Assembly (NCBI RefSeq): GCF_963576615.1
Contig: NC_088708.1
Location: 52,811,196 to 52,875,195 of the forward strand
Length of the DNA: 64,000 nt
DNA from: Watersipora subatra
Lineage: Eukaryota; Bryozoa; Gymnolaemata; Cheilostomatida; Watersiporidae
Reading direction: 5' to 3'
Shown here: positions 1 to 10,700 of the stretch, piece by piece
Position numbering within the stretch: the stretch's first letter is position 1
How the letters are laid out: the number at the start of each line of letters is the position of its first letter
Translations under genes and position numbers: made by a program
Notes under the pieces: generated by a model
The model's input: only the letters and a program-made list of their open reading frames with translations
Databases searched by the model: none
What the model was told of the DNA's origin: nothing

Positions 1-2400
1 AAAACACTGCAGTTTTTTTAAATCAGTAAATCTGTAGCCTACGGTTTTCCTTCAAACTGTTTGACTCTATGATGTTTGAATAAAAGTGTTTTAAAATTAA
101 AAGTTTTAAAATAAAGGTATCCAATAAAATTAGTGCTAATGGGACAATGAGGGAAAAAAGATAAAGGCTTCCATTAAGTCAAAAGTTATAGAAAAAAGAG
201 CAAACTTCTATAAAACAAGAACAATACATTTGGATACCTTCTTCACAAAAACTCTAAAATTTTTTAGTGGTACCTAATAGTGAGAAAAAAGTGATGTGAA
301 AAAGATAACTCAAAGGCAATAAAAGTGGAGAAACGAGACATGATAATTAGTTTGAGATAAATTCATAAATTTTCATAATGGGTTCAAAGATGCAATTAGT
401 GTAGAAAATAGCTTATATCAGCTACGAAATTTTTACACAATAGATGACACCTTAATATTGGTCTATCTGCAAAGAGCTTTCAACAGAAAAAATAGTTAAC
501 GGAAACCTATTTAGCTATATTCAATTTCTGAAAGTATTACAAAATTTTTAATTTTGATTGGGCCTATATGATTCGAGAGAGAAAGATAATTTAATATGGT
601 AAAGTATAGTAAAATGCAAACCAATAATGCCAATGTACTAACTTTTGAAATTTGAAACAGTTGAGCATCGGCTATGCGATGTGAACCAACTATGATAGCT
701 GAATACAATCATTGGCATAACAAGATGTTGTAAAGTCAGTAGCAACCTAATTTATAAAAAGTATTGAACCACAAAGCGTAAAAAGTACAAGACCAAAATG
801 TGAAAATAGTGTCAAAATGATACATTGTTAACATGTTACAGGTATTCCTAGATAGCAGATCGTGATTACGAATGTTCGATTGTCAGGGCTTGCCTAAATG
901 ATATTAATGCTTATTGGTAAGCAAAACTTTAGTATTTTTATATAAACGGTAAAGATAAAGAATTCGTTCTTTACGGTATCAATAGTTACCGAACCGAATG
1001 ATATTAAAATGCATGCACCGCGGTAAGATTAAAGGCTACCTACTAATCTTTTAGTAAGTCAATGTTTGAATCGTAAAAACATAAACTACATACGTGTCTT
1101 CTCCATCAAAATAATTCAGTGCCAAAATAAAATCTTAATCAAAATAAAAAGCGACTTCAGACGCTGTTTGTTGCTGCGTGTAGCAGCAACAAAATGCTAA
1201 CGGCTATACATTTCACTTACTTTGGCATTGTGACAACTTGCAATACAATCTTTTCAGTTCAATCAAGCCAAAAGGTAAAATCGACTTCTCGTTAATCAAT
1301 GAACTGGTTGATAATGAGTATGTTAGTAGCAAATTAGCAGCGCAAGAGAAAAAATACAATTCCAGATCAACTTCTCCGTTTTTATTAAGCTCTTAGCCAC
1401 TAACACGAACGGAGAGAACATAATAATGCAAACGAACTTTGCGTATGTAGTGTAATATACTCGGACTAATTTTGCATTTAAAACCAATATGATAAACATT
1501 ATTACTTCTTTTTTCAAAAGCTTTAGACCAAATTAAACGCCGCTATTTTTGTAACATATATCAAAATAACTAACGATAACTTAAAGTTTGACCAAACATA
1601 AAGAGGCTGGTATCTTTTCCTGGTTTACTCCTAATTTTTAATGCTATCTGAATTGTGTACTTACAAAGGAAGATAACGTTGTAGGAAGGGTGAAACCCAA
1701 TGCGACGTTTGAAACTAAAATATAATTTTATTCAGGAAATAACTTTTTACACGTATATGTCATTCAGATGTTTCAGACTGCTAATTCACATACTTCGAGG
1801 TAGCATCATAACCTGCTTGTATAAAAAAGAATTGAGGAATAAAACTGGTTACGTGCAACAATGTTCAGGATAATGAACAAAACCGTTTATGTTAGATGTT
1901 AAAGAAGTTTAAGGAAGTGCATTAAAATATTCTCAAAACCTGTTGTACTGTGTCTTGAATACATGTACGTGTAGATTTCAATGAATTCTCTTACTTGACA
2001 TTCCGCAACAACATAAATAATTGGTAGCTCCTGTGATCTCACTTTATCTTGATTACGCTACGTACTCATGATTAATTGTTTTGAAGGCTAGTAGCCTTAT
2101 TATGACAGTTATGGATTGGTAATTCAATTTGTAGAGCATGACCTAGTTCTTCAATGCAAGTCTACTAGTTAGGGTATGTCAATACTCAGATATTTAGAGT
2201 CGCAATAGAAGTAATGTTTATTCTCTTAAACTAGCAGCTAATACATAACTAGCAAAATTCTAGAATAAACTGCAGATAGGAACAAGTAGAAAAATCTCAA
2301 TAGTACAAAATATACCCTTACACTCAAAACAGCTGTGTCACTCTTAAGCTCAGTCTTGTACGTCTACAAGGCTTCGAAGTCCAAAGAGAAAGGGCTATTA
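1..2400. other. intergenic, no gene seen
   Basis: AT-rich sequence with only short chance open frames and no exon with protein-like composition on either strand. The only local structure noted is a perfect 11-bp-arm hairpin at 1167-1193 (arms TTTGTTGCTGC / GCAGCAACAAA, 5-base loop). Nothing supports a gene here. Confidence 0.6.
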
Positions 2401-3059
2401 TAATTTTTCTCTTTTAAGATATTTCGGTTAGTCTGATACTAGATGTATAAGTGTTCAGGGTTGTATTTTTATGCCATAGAGGTTTGTTATTGAAGGAGCA
2501 CTGTTTTTTTGGTACGTCATCTGAAGAACGCCGGTCTATTTGGGGAGGGTGCCATGATTGTGTAAAATTGTTTTCATTGGTAAGGTTGGCACTTGCATAT
2601 GTCAAGGAAATTCACTGGATTAAAGTGAAAAAAAGCTCAGTTATTTTTGTTAATGTCTGGTGGTGGTGGTTGGTAGGTGTTATTGTTTCTACTTCCCTTG
2701 ATCGTTTCTCCAGTTGGGATTGAGGCATTTTCTATGCTTGATTCCTCTCATTTGAAGTTTCTAATTTGCTTGTTGATATTTTTTAATTATTGTATCTTTT
2801 GATGTTTTGCTGCTTGTACGTATTGTATGCATTACATGGTCTGGCTCCACTCCCTGTTAGTATTTTGCTTTCATGATATTTCCATACAGCAACTGACAGC
2901 ACAAACATTATGGAATTCACAAGATGCTGGTAGCAACTTGTTAGGCTAAAATTATATATTGAAGATCAGTAACTAAGGAGTCATTATATAATTCTCTCTT
3001 GGAGTCAGTCAGTATGATTTTGGCTTTATCACTGACTTCCATGCAGCTCTGTTTTCTGC

Positions 3060-5515
3060 CTTCTCTTGCCATCTGTTCGGTCTAGATTCCTCAGCCTTGT
3101 GTTAAGCTTAGCTACATTTTGTATCTTAGTCTGGGTCTGCCCTGATCTCCCTTTTCTTCGAAGAATTGTGAATATAATAGTTGTCTTGGCAATTGCTCAT
3201 GACCCATACGGTGTACAGGCCCTAGCCATCGTAGGCCTTTTTCTATCAGAATGTCCGCCATGGATGGGAGACCAGCTTGCCCTAAGATTTTGGAATTTTT
3301 GACCTTATCTTTCTAGGTGAGATGCATAGTTGTCTTATCATGACTGTGTGCAGTCTTTTTACTTGCTTTTGGTACACTGTCCAAGTCTCAGCTCTATATA
3401 ATAGGGCTGTTAGTCTTACATTTCTGTATACCTTACATGTGTACAGTTATGTGTACTGCTCCCACAACTTAGCTTGGATGGTTACATGCTTGTTCCTCCA
3501 CGAACGATTCTGAAGTTTTTCAAAGGAAGCACTGGCAGTTTCAATTCTCTGATTAAGTTCTTTATTATTTTTTGGCATTACTGGATACGATACCACTCAG
3601 GTATCTGAAATCTGTGTAGAGTGTGAGAGGTTTGTTGTCTATCAGAAAATCTGTAAGATCAGGTAGTAGATGCAGAAGCTTTACAGGTTGATACAGACAG
3701 TCTGTTTTCTCTATATTTATTGTTAGGCTTAGTTTGGATGCTACACATACAAATCAATCTATAAGCAGTTACATGTACTCAGTCAAGTGGGCAACCAGAG
3801 CGCTTTCATTCGCGAACAACATCTCTTTGACTAGGCATTTGGTTGTGCATGATTTGGATTTTAACTGAGAGACTCCGAAGAGATTGGCACTGTCTTGTTT
3901 GGATGTAAACTCCTTCGCTGTTGTCTTCAAGCATAGCACCGAGATATAATGAGAACAAGGTTGGTGCTAAGACAAAGCCCTGCTTGACACCATTATCTAC
4001 AAAAAACTTCTCTGAAGCATGATACGCCTGAACTACTCAAGTCTGCATTCCGTCATGTAATAATCTTTTTAGGTTTATCATTTTGTCAATGCAGCCTAAT
4101 TTCTTTATAACTATCCAGATACTTTGTCTCAAAACGTATCAAAGGTTTTGATGAAGTCAATGAAAACAGCGTACAAAGGCATGTTTTGTTTTAGATATTT
4201 GCCGTGTGCTTGACGGAGCCTGAACACCATATCCATTGTACAATATCCTTTGCAAAATCCATAAGGGGTGTTTTAGGCAGTACATTTTGTGATAATTTAT
4301 TGATCCTGTTGAATAGTACATGGCCATAATCCTTCCAGCAATTGACAGGAGAGAAATGCCTCGATAGTTCTCACAGCCCGTACGATCTTCTTTTTTAAAT
4401 ATAGGTTTAATGTTAGCATCTTTCCAATCCTGTGGCATTTTTTTCTTCTCTCATTTATCTCTCATCAGTTTGACTAGTGTCATTTGTAGCCGCTGACCAT
4501 CATATTGCTATACTTCTGCGGAGATCCCACATTATCTAGGTGCTCTATTTTCTTTCATTTTGGTGACTACAGCGATGACTTCTACTTCATCTGGTGGCTC
4601 ATCCAGACAGCTCATGATTGGCCTTTGCGTGAGGCAATCTAAAGCACACTGTTCTGTCATTCCTGAGACCTTTGGGAGCTGATTGAAATACTCGGCGAAG
4701 TGATCCCGAATCTGATTTTTGTCCTATTGAACTGTTTCTCCATCAAGTGTTTTTTAGCTGAACCATTGCCTTTTTTATGGGCCATGTGATTCTTTGGGAC
4801 CTGGTAGAATTTTTTCACATCTTTGCGATTGGAAACTGGCTGTAAATATTTTTGCTTTTTCTTTTCACCAATGTTACTTCAGTTTTCTGGTGTATTGCTG
4901 GAGCTTGTGCCCAATTGTTGAAAGTTTTGCCTTGTTCGCTCTGGTGCAACTTGGCAGATGCAAACTTTGTGCACCATTTCTCTCTTTAAGCAGCTGGTTT
5001 AGCTTTGCATTAACCTCTCCGTACCAATCTTAGCGTTTTACGGATAGTATGCCCAGTGCCTCATATGCTGCGTTAAAAGCCAGACTCTTTGAAGTCTACC
5101 AGCGTTCGGTGTTCTCCCCTATTACCTTCTCATCTGATCTTTTATTTATTTTTTTCCTCTATGCTTCCTCGAATCTTGATGTCTTTAAGATTTCCAGCAT
5201 ATATAGCTTTTTCAGTGGTTTTTGACCGTTCTTCCCTTGTTTCCTTTGTATTTTGACTATTATCATGGAACAGACCATGTTGTGGTCTGTACAGCACTCA
5301 GCACCTCTGTAAACATGGGTGTCCATAACATCTTTTTGGTCAACTTTCTTTGTAATCGCATAGTCTAGTAGGTGGCAATGCTTGAACCTTGGATGCATCC
5401 ATGTCGTCTTACGATGATTTTTGTGTTTGAAAATGGTGTTGGTAAGATTGTGCTCTGAGCAGAAAGCAAGCGAAAGTTCACCGTTATCATTATATTTTCC
5501 TAGACCTTGATATCT
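3060..5515 (-). mobile_element. degenerate non-LTR retrotransposon (LINE), endonuclease + reverse transcriptase
   Basis: On the minus strand the pieces of one LINE ORF occur in order. The C-terminal part of an EEP/AP-type endonuclease lies near 5165-5510 (LDYAI, GAECCTDH). A linker with HFAEYFNQLP and DEPPDEVE lies near 4590-4720. Reverse transcriptase blocks follow: WKDANIKPIFKK and NYRGISLLSIAG at 4330-4435, then NGVKQGFVLAPTLFSLYL near 3945-4000. The catalytic FADD box reads FANE near 3800-3840. The C-terminal LRWLGPVHRM and GRPRLRYK segment is at 3130-3270. Several stops and frame changes interrupt it, and the 5' end stops around 5515, as in typical 5' truncation. The clade (RTE-, CR1- or jockey-like) is not decided. 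The 2400-3060 stretch may be its 3' tail. It is not functional. Confidence 0.87.
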
Positions 5516-5554
5516 GAGGAGTGATTATATAGTGCACATTATGCTAAAACAGTA

Positions 5555-5961
5555 TCTATATACGTATATAAATCTCAAAGTTTGTGTGTGTTTCGGTTTG
5601 TCTAGCTATAGCTATTAAAACTTAGAAATGAAATATTCATTTCATGCTGGATTTTATCTCAGAATCTCCCTTTTGCCAGGCAAATATCTTACCAATTAAG
5701 CTACGCGAGATTGATGGGGTCATTTGGCAATATATGTTGCTATGTGGGTGAAAATATGCTACCTAACACTCTCCGTTACGGCGCAACTTCATTTTATGCT
5801 TGCTCTCATGGCTCTTGTTAGTAAGAGCCGTAGATAATTAGCGTACTCAAATTAGTCTTTGAAAATGTACCAGGCTAAGGGCAAGTGGCAGGCAACTACA
5901 GTACCTGCAACTGTTTATAAGCTGTTTATTAATACCCGTGCAACGCCGGACATTTGGCTAG
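5555..5961 (+). mobile_element. non-autonomous Helitron A (complete, 407 bp)
   Basis: The element starts with TC after A (A|TCTATATACG at 5555). It ends with CTAG at 5958-5961 followed by T, preceded by the imperfect GC hairpin CCCGTGCAACGCCGG. TC at the 5' end, a terminal hairpin plus CTRR at the 3' end and insertion between A and T are the hallmarks of Helitrons. The 5' text (AAATCTCAAAGTTTGTGTG, then a GTTTGTC run) recurs in the Helitron at 40322. No Rep/helicase coding is present, so it would have been moved in trans. It carries an antisense tRNA-like stretch (5642-5710). Confidence 0.75.
5642..5710 (-). other. tRNA-like module inside Helitron A
   Basis: Read on the minus strand this resembles a decayed tRNA. 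It has a perfect A-box (TAGCTTAATTGG), an anticodon-arm-like TTTGCCTGGCAAA and a degraded B-box (GATTCTGAGATAAAATCC). It starts about 90 bp from the Helitron 5' end. It is probably a tRNA pseudogene or Pol III promoter relic rather than a working tRNA, because the B-box and acceptor stem are poor. Confidence 0.5.
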
Positions 5962-6179
5962 TCATAGATAAATTTAAACAAAACTCTTTTCCGTTAGAAA
6001 ACTTCATAATCATCACATTTAATGATAAGCCATGTGAGCGTGTATTAATCTGTTCAGCAAAATGCATGAGCTGGGTTTGTCACAATCTAATCGCATAACT
6101 AAATTCACTTGCCAAGAAGGTGTTTGAAAGCTTAGCATAGTTTGATGGTATTAAACTGACATAAAGCTTTGCTGATTTT

Positions 6180-6375
6180 ATTGAAATGAAAGAAGAAATT
6201 GACAGAGGGAGGAAGAGAGTAGAAGAGAGATGAATAAGAAAGAAATTAAGAGAGATTGAAAAAGAGAGAATCTGAGATAGAGACTGCCATTGAGATAGAG
6301 AGTGACTGACACTGTAAAAAATACTGAAAACAAGAGAGACTGAGAAAAGAAGAGAGAAAGGATACGCAGTCATCT
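6180..6375 (+). repeat. purine-rich (GA)n-like tract
   Basis: About 195 bp in which the plus strand is mostly A and G, with recurring GAGAGA, GAAAGAA and GAGATAGAGA blocks. The opposite strand gives a long open frame made almost only of Ser, Leu, Phe and Ile; this follows from composition and is not a gene. Such tracts can form triplex DNA, but that is inference. Confidence 0.6.
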
Positions 6376-6399
6376 GTTGATTAGATTTTCTGACAAGAA

Positions 6400-7376
6400 G
6401 ATTTTCATGCTCATTTAGGTACACGACCACATGTGCCCTTTTTACTGTTTATAAGCTGCTTACTACTTAATTAACTCATGAGATACACACAGTGATTTCG
6501 TTCACATGTTGTTCCGATAATGCTGATAAACAACATAGGTAGACATTCATTTAAGCGTCTTGAGTGCAATGACAGACTAACGCATTATGCGCTGGTTTAA
6601 TTTTATTGGTCAACACACCTATTTTCTATTAAAATGTTTTTTAATTGAGTGGCTCTTTGATTTAAAGCCTTAGCAAGGTTTGTATTGGTTTAGGGCTCTC
6701 TTGCAAAGAAATATCAACTCCAACAGGAAGTTTTTATTGCTCTTTGAAAATATAAAGACATAAAGCAGCCTTGTTCATCCATTTTAGGTGGAAGCTTTAT
6801 ACAAATTGTATCAGCTTAACATCTAGCAGATACTTCTTTGTCATTGCAAATCATATATTATTCATTATTATTCATATATTATTCAAATGTTGCATTCATG
6901 TGAGTTATTCTCTTTACATTACAATAAATTATAGTCTTTACATTACAATAAATTATAGTAACAAGTTAGTTAAGAAAGTATAGCATTAACAGACCTCATT
7001 CACCTTAGAGCAGAAGGGACAAGTTCCTCTCAAAGCCAAAATACAATTCTCAGTATTTTTTCTCCATTTTGTTTTTGAGTCAAAAAGAATTTTCTAGTAT
7101 GTGATATGAACCTGTGAAAAAAACTGGTTCTACAGCTGTAACTCAAACATGCCCTTGTGGTTGCAGTCCCTCATCAAAAGAACAGTTTTTTTACTTGACA
7201 TCTATAAAAATGAAATTAGAAAACTTTGTATTCAAGTGTAAAAAGGAACTTTTCACAAAATAATCCTATTCTAGCTGTGCTCAAACCACAGCGTATAGGT
7301 TTGAGCTCAATAAGCTTTATTGTAAATAATAAACAACTTTGATTAGACTAATTACTAATCGATATTTATGTTTTAG
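6400..7376. other. upstream region of the methyltransferase gene
   Basis: AT-rich, with a 22-bp direct duplication around 6906-6955 (TTTACATTACAATAAATTAT twice). No coding signal. It presumably contains the promoter and any 5' UTR exon of the methyltransferase. A TTTTAG just before its ATG could be a splice acceptor, so transcription may begin further upstream. Confidence 0.4.
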
Positions 7377-7378
7377 AG

Positions 7379-10082
7379 ATGGGAGTAGCAAGCGATATTC
7401 TAAATTGGTGCGTCTTTAGGATATTCATGTTACTTGTCCCACTGTGTATGTACGCTCGTAAGATTTGGCCATTCTCGGTACTTCACAAATCAATATCAAA
7501 AAATTTAGGAAGGCCGGACAATGGAACTCTGATGTCTCTATTGATAAAACAAGTGAGTTTGGAAATGCCTTGCTTTACATTTCAGAGACAAACTTGGGTA
7601 GAAAAGTATGCTGTTAGTATTTTAGGGGTTGTCTTATCAATAATATTTTCTACGCAGTTCGCAAAGACGCATCCAAATTGTGAGCTTAATGCATTTAAAG
7701 TACGTTTACATTTGTATCAGAGCATGTAGCGTTGTTAAATGCTTATAGTACTCAACAATGCTTCTCACCCGCCTAACTTCTGCCCGCGATTGATTAGAAT
7801 CACTAAAATTAGATACTATTAACTAAAGATTTGTAGCAAAATCTATTCAGTTATTTGCTTATAGTGCTGTATTTCAACTACATGTATGCGAATTAGGGAC
7901 AGGAATTTTATACGATTCCTTTTTCATTTTATCATTTTTTTACTTTTAATGATAAAACTGATGCCTCCCTAAACTTGGAACATCGTAAGTTAGCAGTCAC
8001 TTTGAATATAGAGTTAAATATTAAGTAGAACTTTATGATGTATGCTGGAGGGTTCATATGCTAAGGTAATCGTCTGCACGGAGTTTGACAAAGACACATC
8101 CAAGCTGTGAGCCTAACGACTTCGAAATGATTGGATTTTTGTTCAAGCATATAGTGTTTTTAAATGCTTATGGTATGCATGCATTTAATGTCCTATCAAC
8201 TTACGAGCTGTAAAATTAGATACCATTAATTGAAGGTTTGTAGCGAAATCTATTCAGTTATTTGTTTGTAGTGCTATATTTGAAGTATGTAAACTAGGGC
8301 TTGGATTTGTCTTCCTTATCACTGTAAACGGTTGTCGGCTGTAAACAATCATTGTAATTTTATTGGTGTTTCTCTTATTTATCAACTGCTTATAGTTTTT
8401 AGAGGTTGGCAACGAAGCGGCTGAAACTTTAGCAGTGGATAAATGTGAGATACAATCCTCCGATAAGGTACTGGAGGTCGGCTTCGGACCCGGACTTGGA
8501 ATACAAAAAGCTGCATCCTTGATTGATAGTACATTTTTCAGTGTTTTTGTCTATGCATCACTTTCTTCTTTCCTTTATCGCTTACAAACCTCTAGACATG
8601 TATTGTTATTATATAACAATGTATTATTATATTATAATAATTATTATATAATAATAATTATTATTGTATAATTATTATACAATATTATTTTTGTATTACA
8701 ATATAATATTATACATGTATTCTACATGTATAATATTATATTTATGCCACGTCTTTCGAAACTGCACATCTTTGTGCCAAGATTTTATGCAAACAAAATA
8801 GTAAGTTGTCAGTTTCCAATTGAGTTATATAATAGTTTATCATGGTGAGTTTGAGTTACCTTTTTCTTTTGGTATGCAAATGGAGCTATTTTTAGGCAAA
8901 GTTACACAAACTTAACTTTCGTTTTCCCAGCAAGATAACGGCGTGCCTCATCTGATCAATACGAATTAGAATTACAGCTTACCACTAGGAATATTCTCAA
9001 CTATTTATTGGAACTCAATACCATTGAGTGTAGATGTAGTAACATTTTACTTAGTTATTTGCTGATATCATATGTTTTAGTTGACCTACTAGTCTATCAT
9101 TCATCTAATGTTATGAAATTCTTACACTTAATCTAAACATTTTAAAGTTAATAGATGACAGTCATGTGAGAAGGAATTTATATAGTTTCACAAAAGAGCT
9201 TAGCATGTTTTGGTCATTTTAATCTCATCGAAATGATCAAAATATATACATGAATATCTATGCAGCTCTGAAACATATTCCTTTAGCTCGGCTATGTTAA
9301 TGACGAAATGGGAATTCTACCTGTTTTTGGTAAGATACCTTCGTAAATCACAGTAGGTTTTGCTTTTGTACTTATTACTACAATTTGTTTCTTGTTGTGG
9401 TACAGCTTCTGCTTTTAGCATTTCCAGTCGCAAATGATTTCTTTTGGTACTTTGCGTAGGCCATTGTAAGCATATTTGTTCAGATATCTTTACAATTATC
9501 TGTTTGCGGGTTTTTGACAAACACCAACTCGCCTGCTATTCTTCTGTTGACTATATAAGATAATAGACATTTTATTGGAATGTTTTATATAGTTTGCATG
9601 TATATGCTTTCGATGTCGAAAGATTTAACACATGAAACTAAATTGTAGAATCATGCGGAGGTCATGTATCAGGAGTTGACTACTCCGAATCAATGGTATC
9701 TGCTGCGACTGAACGATTAACACAAGAAATTCATGATGGCCTTGTTGATCTACAACATGGTTCTGTAGCCGACCTACCATATGATAGCAACAGTTTCGAT
9801 AAAATCTTCCATTGCAATGTCTTTTATTTTTGGGACGATTGCGTAGGATGCTGCAGCGAGCTTCTTCGTGTTCTCAAGCCGGGAGGGCTAATGCTTACTA
9901 CCCTAAACCCCAATGCAGTAGCTAATGCCGTATCTTTTGATATTCTGAATAAACAGAATGCTAATATTCCAAACTACCTGGCCGCGCTAAAACAAGCCGG
10001 CTTTGTTAATGTGGTAGTGGTGGATCAACATAGGGGAGGTGCGGTACATGTATGTATTTATGCTTGGGCCAGGAAGGATTAA
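7379..10082 (+). CDS. class I SAM-dependent methyltransferase (Methyltransf_11 type), 3 exons
   Basis: Exons 7379-7552, 8405-8528 and 9649-10082 join in frame (phases 0 and 1) to 243 aa; donors are CAA|GTGAGT and GATA|GTACAT. The N-terminus has a hydrophobic stretch (residues about 7-25) that could be a membrane anchor. SAM-binding motif I is VLEVGFGPG (80-88), the post-I acidic strand is GVDYS (108-112), motif II is the SFDKIFHCNVFYFW region and motif III is ELLRVLKPGG. These motifs define the Rossmann-fold class I family; substrate and pathway cannot be told. Length fits small cytosolic or membrane-tethered members. The ATG at 7379 is the only one that gives the N-terminal exon; a preceding TTTTAG may be an acceptor for a 5' UTR exon. 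It is convergent with the MAP3K gene. A poly(A) signal candidate AATAAA is at 10380. Confidence 0.85.
7655..8310. repeat. tandem duplication inside methyltransferase intron 1
   Basis: Two diverged direct copies lie at about 7655-7905 and 8083-8310. Shared blocks include AAAGACRCATCCAARYTGTG, TTTGTAGCRAAATCTATTC and AGTTATTTGYTTRTAGTGCT. They lie between exons 1 and 2 and carry no open frame. They account for about two-thirds of the intron. This may be an unequal crossover product or two copies of an unknown element. Confidence 0.6.
8595..8760. repeat. AT-rich palindromic simple repeat in methyltransferase intron 2
   Basis: About 165 bp of almost pure A/T with TATTATTATA-type units and self-complementary TACATGTA segments. 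It lies between exon 2 (ends 8528) and exon 3 (starts 9649). A microsatellite with no coding content. Confidence 0.7.
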
Positions 10083-10700
10083 TACAGTTTTAATAGCGAT
10101 ATTCTCAAATTTTCATACCAGGTTTTTCAAAATCTTATTTCACAAATATTTCTTCCTGTTTGTTGCATACAATTTTAAGCTCTCTAAGGCCTCCTCTACG
10201 GGTCTATCGGTCTAGTTTCAAGATAGGATTTTACTCTTTCCTTGCTAAACCTTGAAAGGATGGGATAGAGTCTATACGTGCTAAAGAATTCATTCATAAC
10301 AGATTTTGTCTGAAGCTAACCAATATCTGTTAATTATTTCATAAATATATTGTATGATTTATAAAAAACTAAGCAGTTGAATAAATATCAAAACTGCTTC
10401 ATATAATTTTAATTTGTAATCCATTAAATTGAGTCAATCTTCTACCAATCACCCAAACTAGCTTTACATAAGGTAATTTTCAGACACATTGGACCACAGT
10501 ATTGACCAAGTTTCCTAGCAATTGTGTACTGGTCAGTGTTATGCTCCAGAGACTAACTACATCAATGTACACTAGCGAAATACAGCTATAAATATCTGTG
10601 AAAGTGCAAAATGTAGAAAATAATATCTAGTAAGAAAGAACAAAAGCGAAGTGATTGCCAGAGCGATAGAAAAAGTGGATACTGCGTTACTCCTCGCAGA

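Noticed and set aside
1167-1193. Histone-type or microRNA hairpin
   Set aside because: Only 11 bp of stem with a 5-base loop, no histone gene nearby and no longer pairing around it.
6080-6430. 116-codon minus-strand open frame
   Set aside because: It is the complement of the purine-rich tract and is made of Ser, Leu, Phe and Ile repeats.
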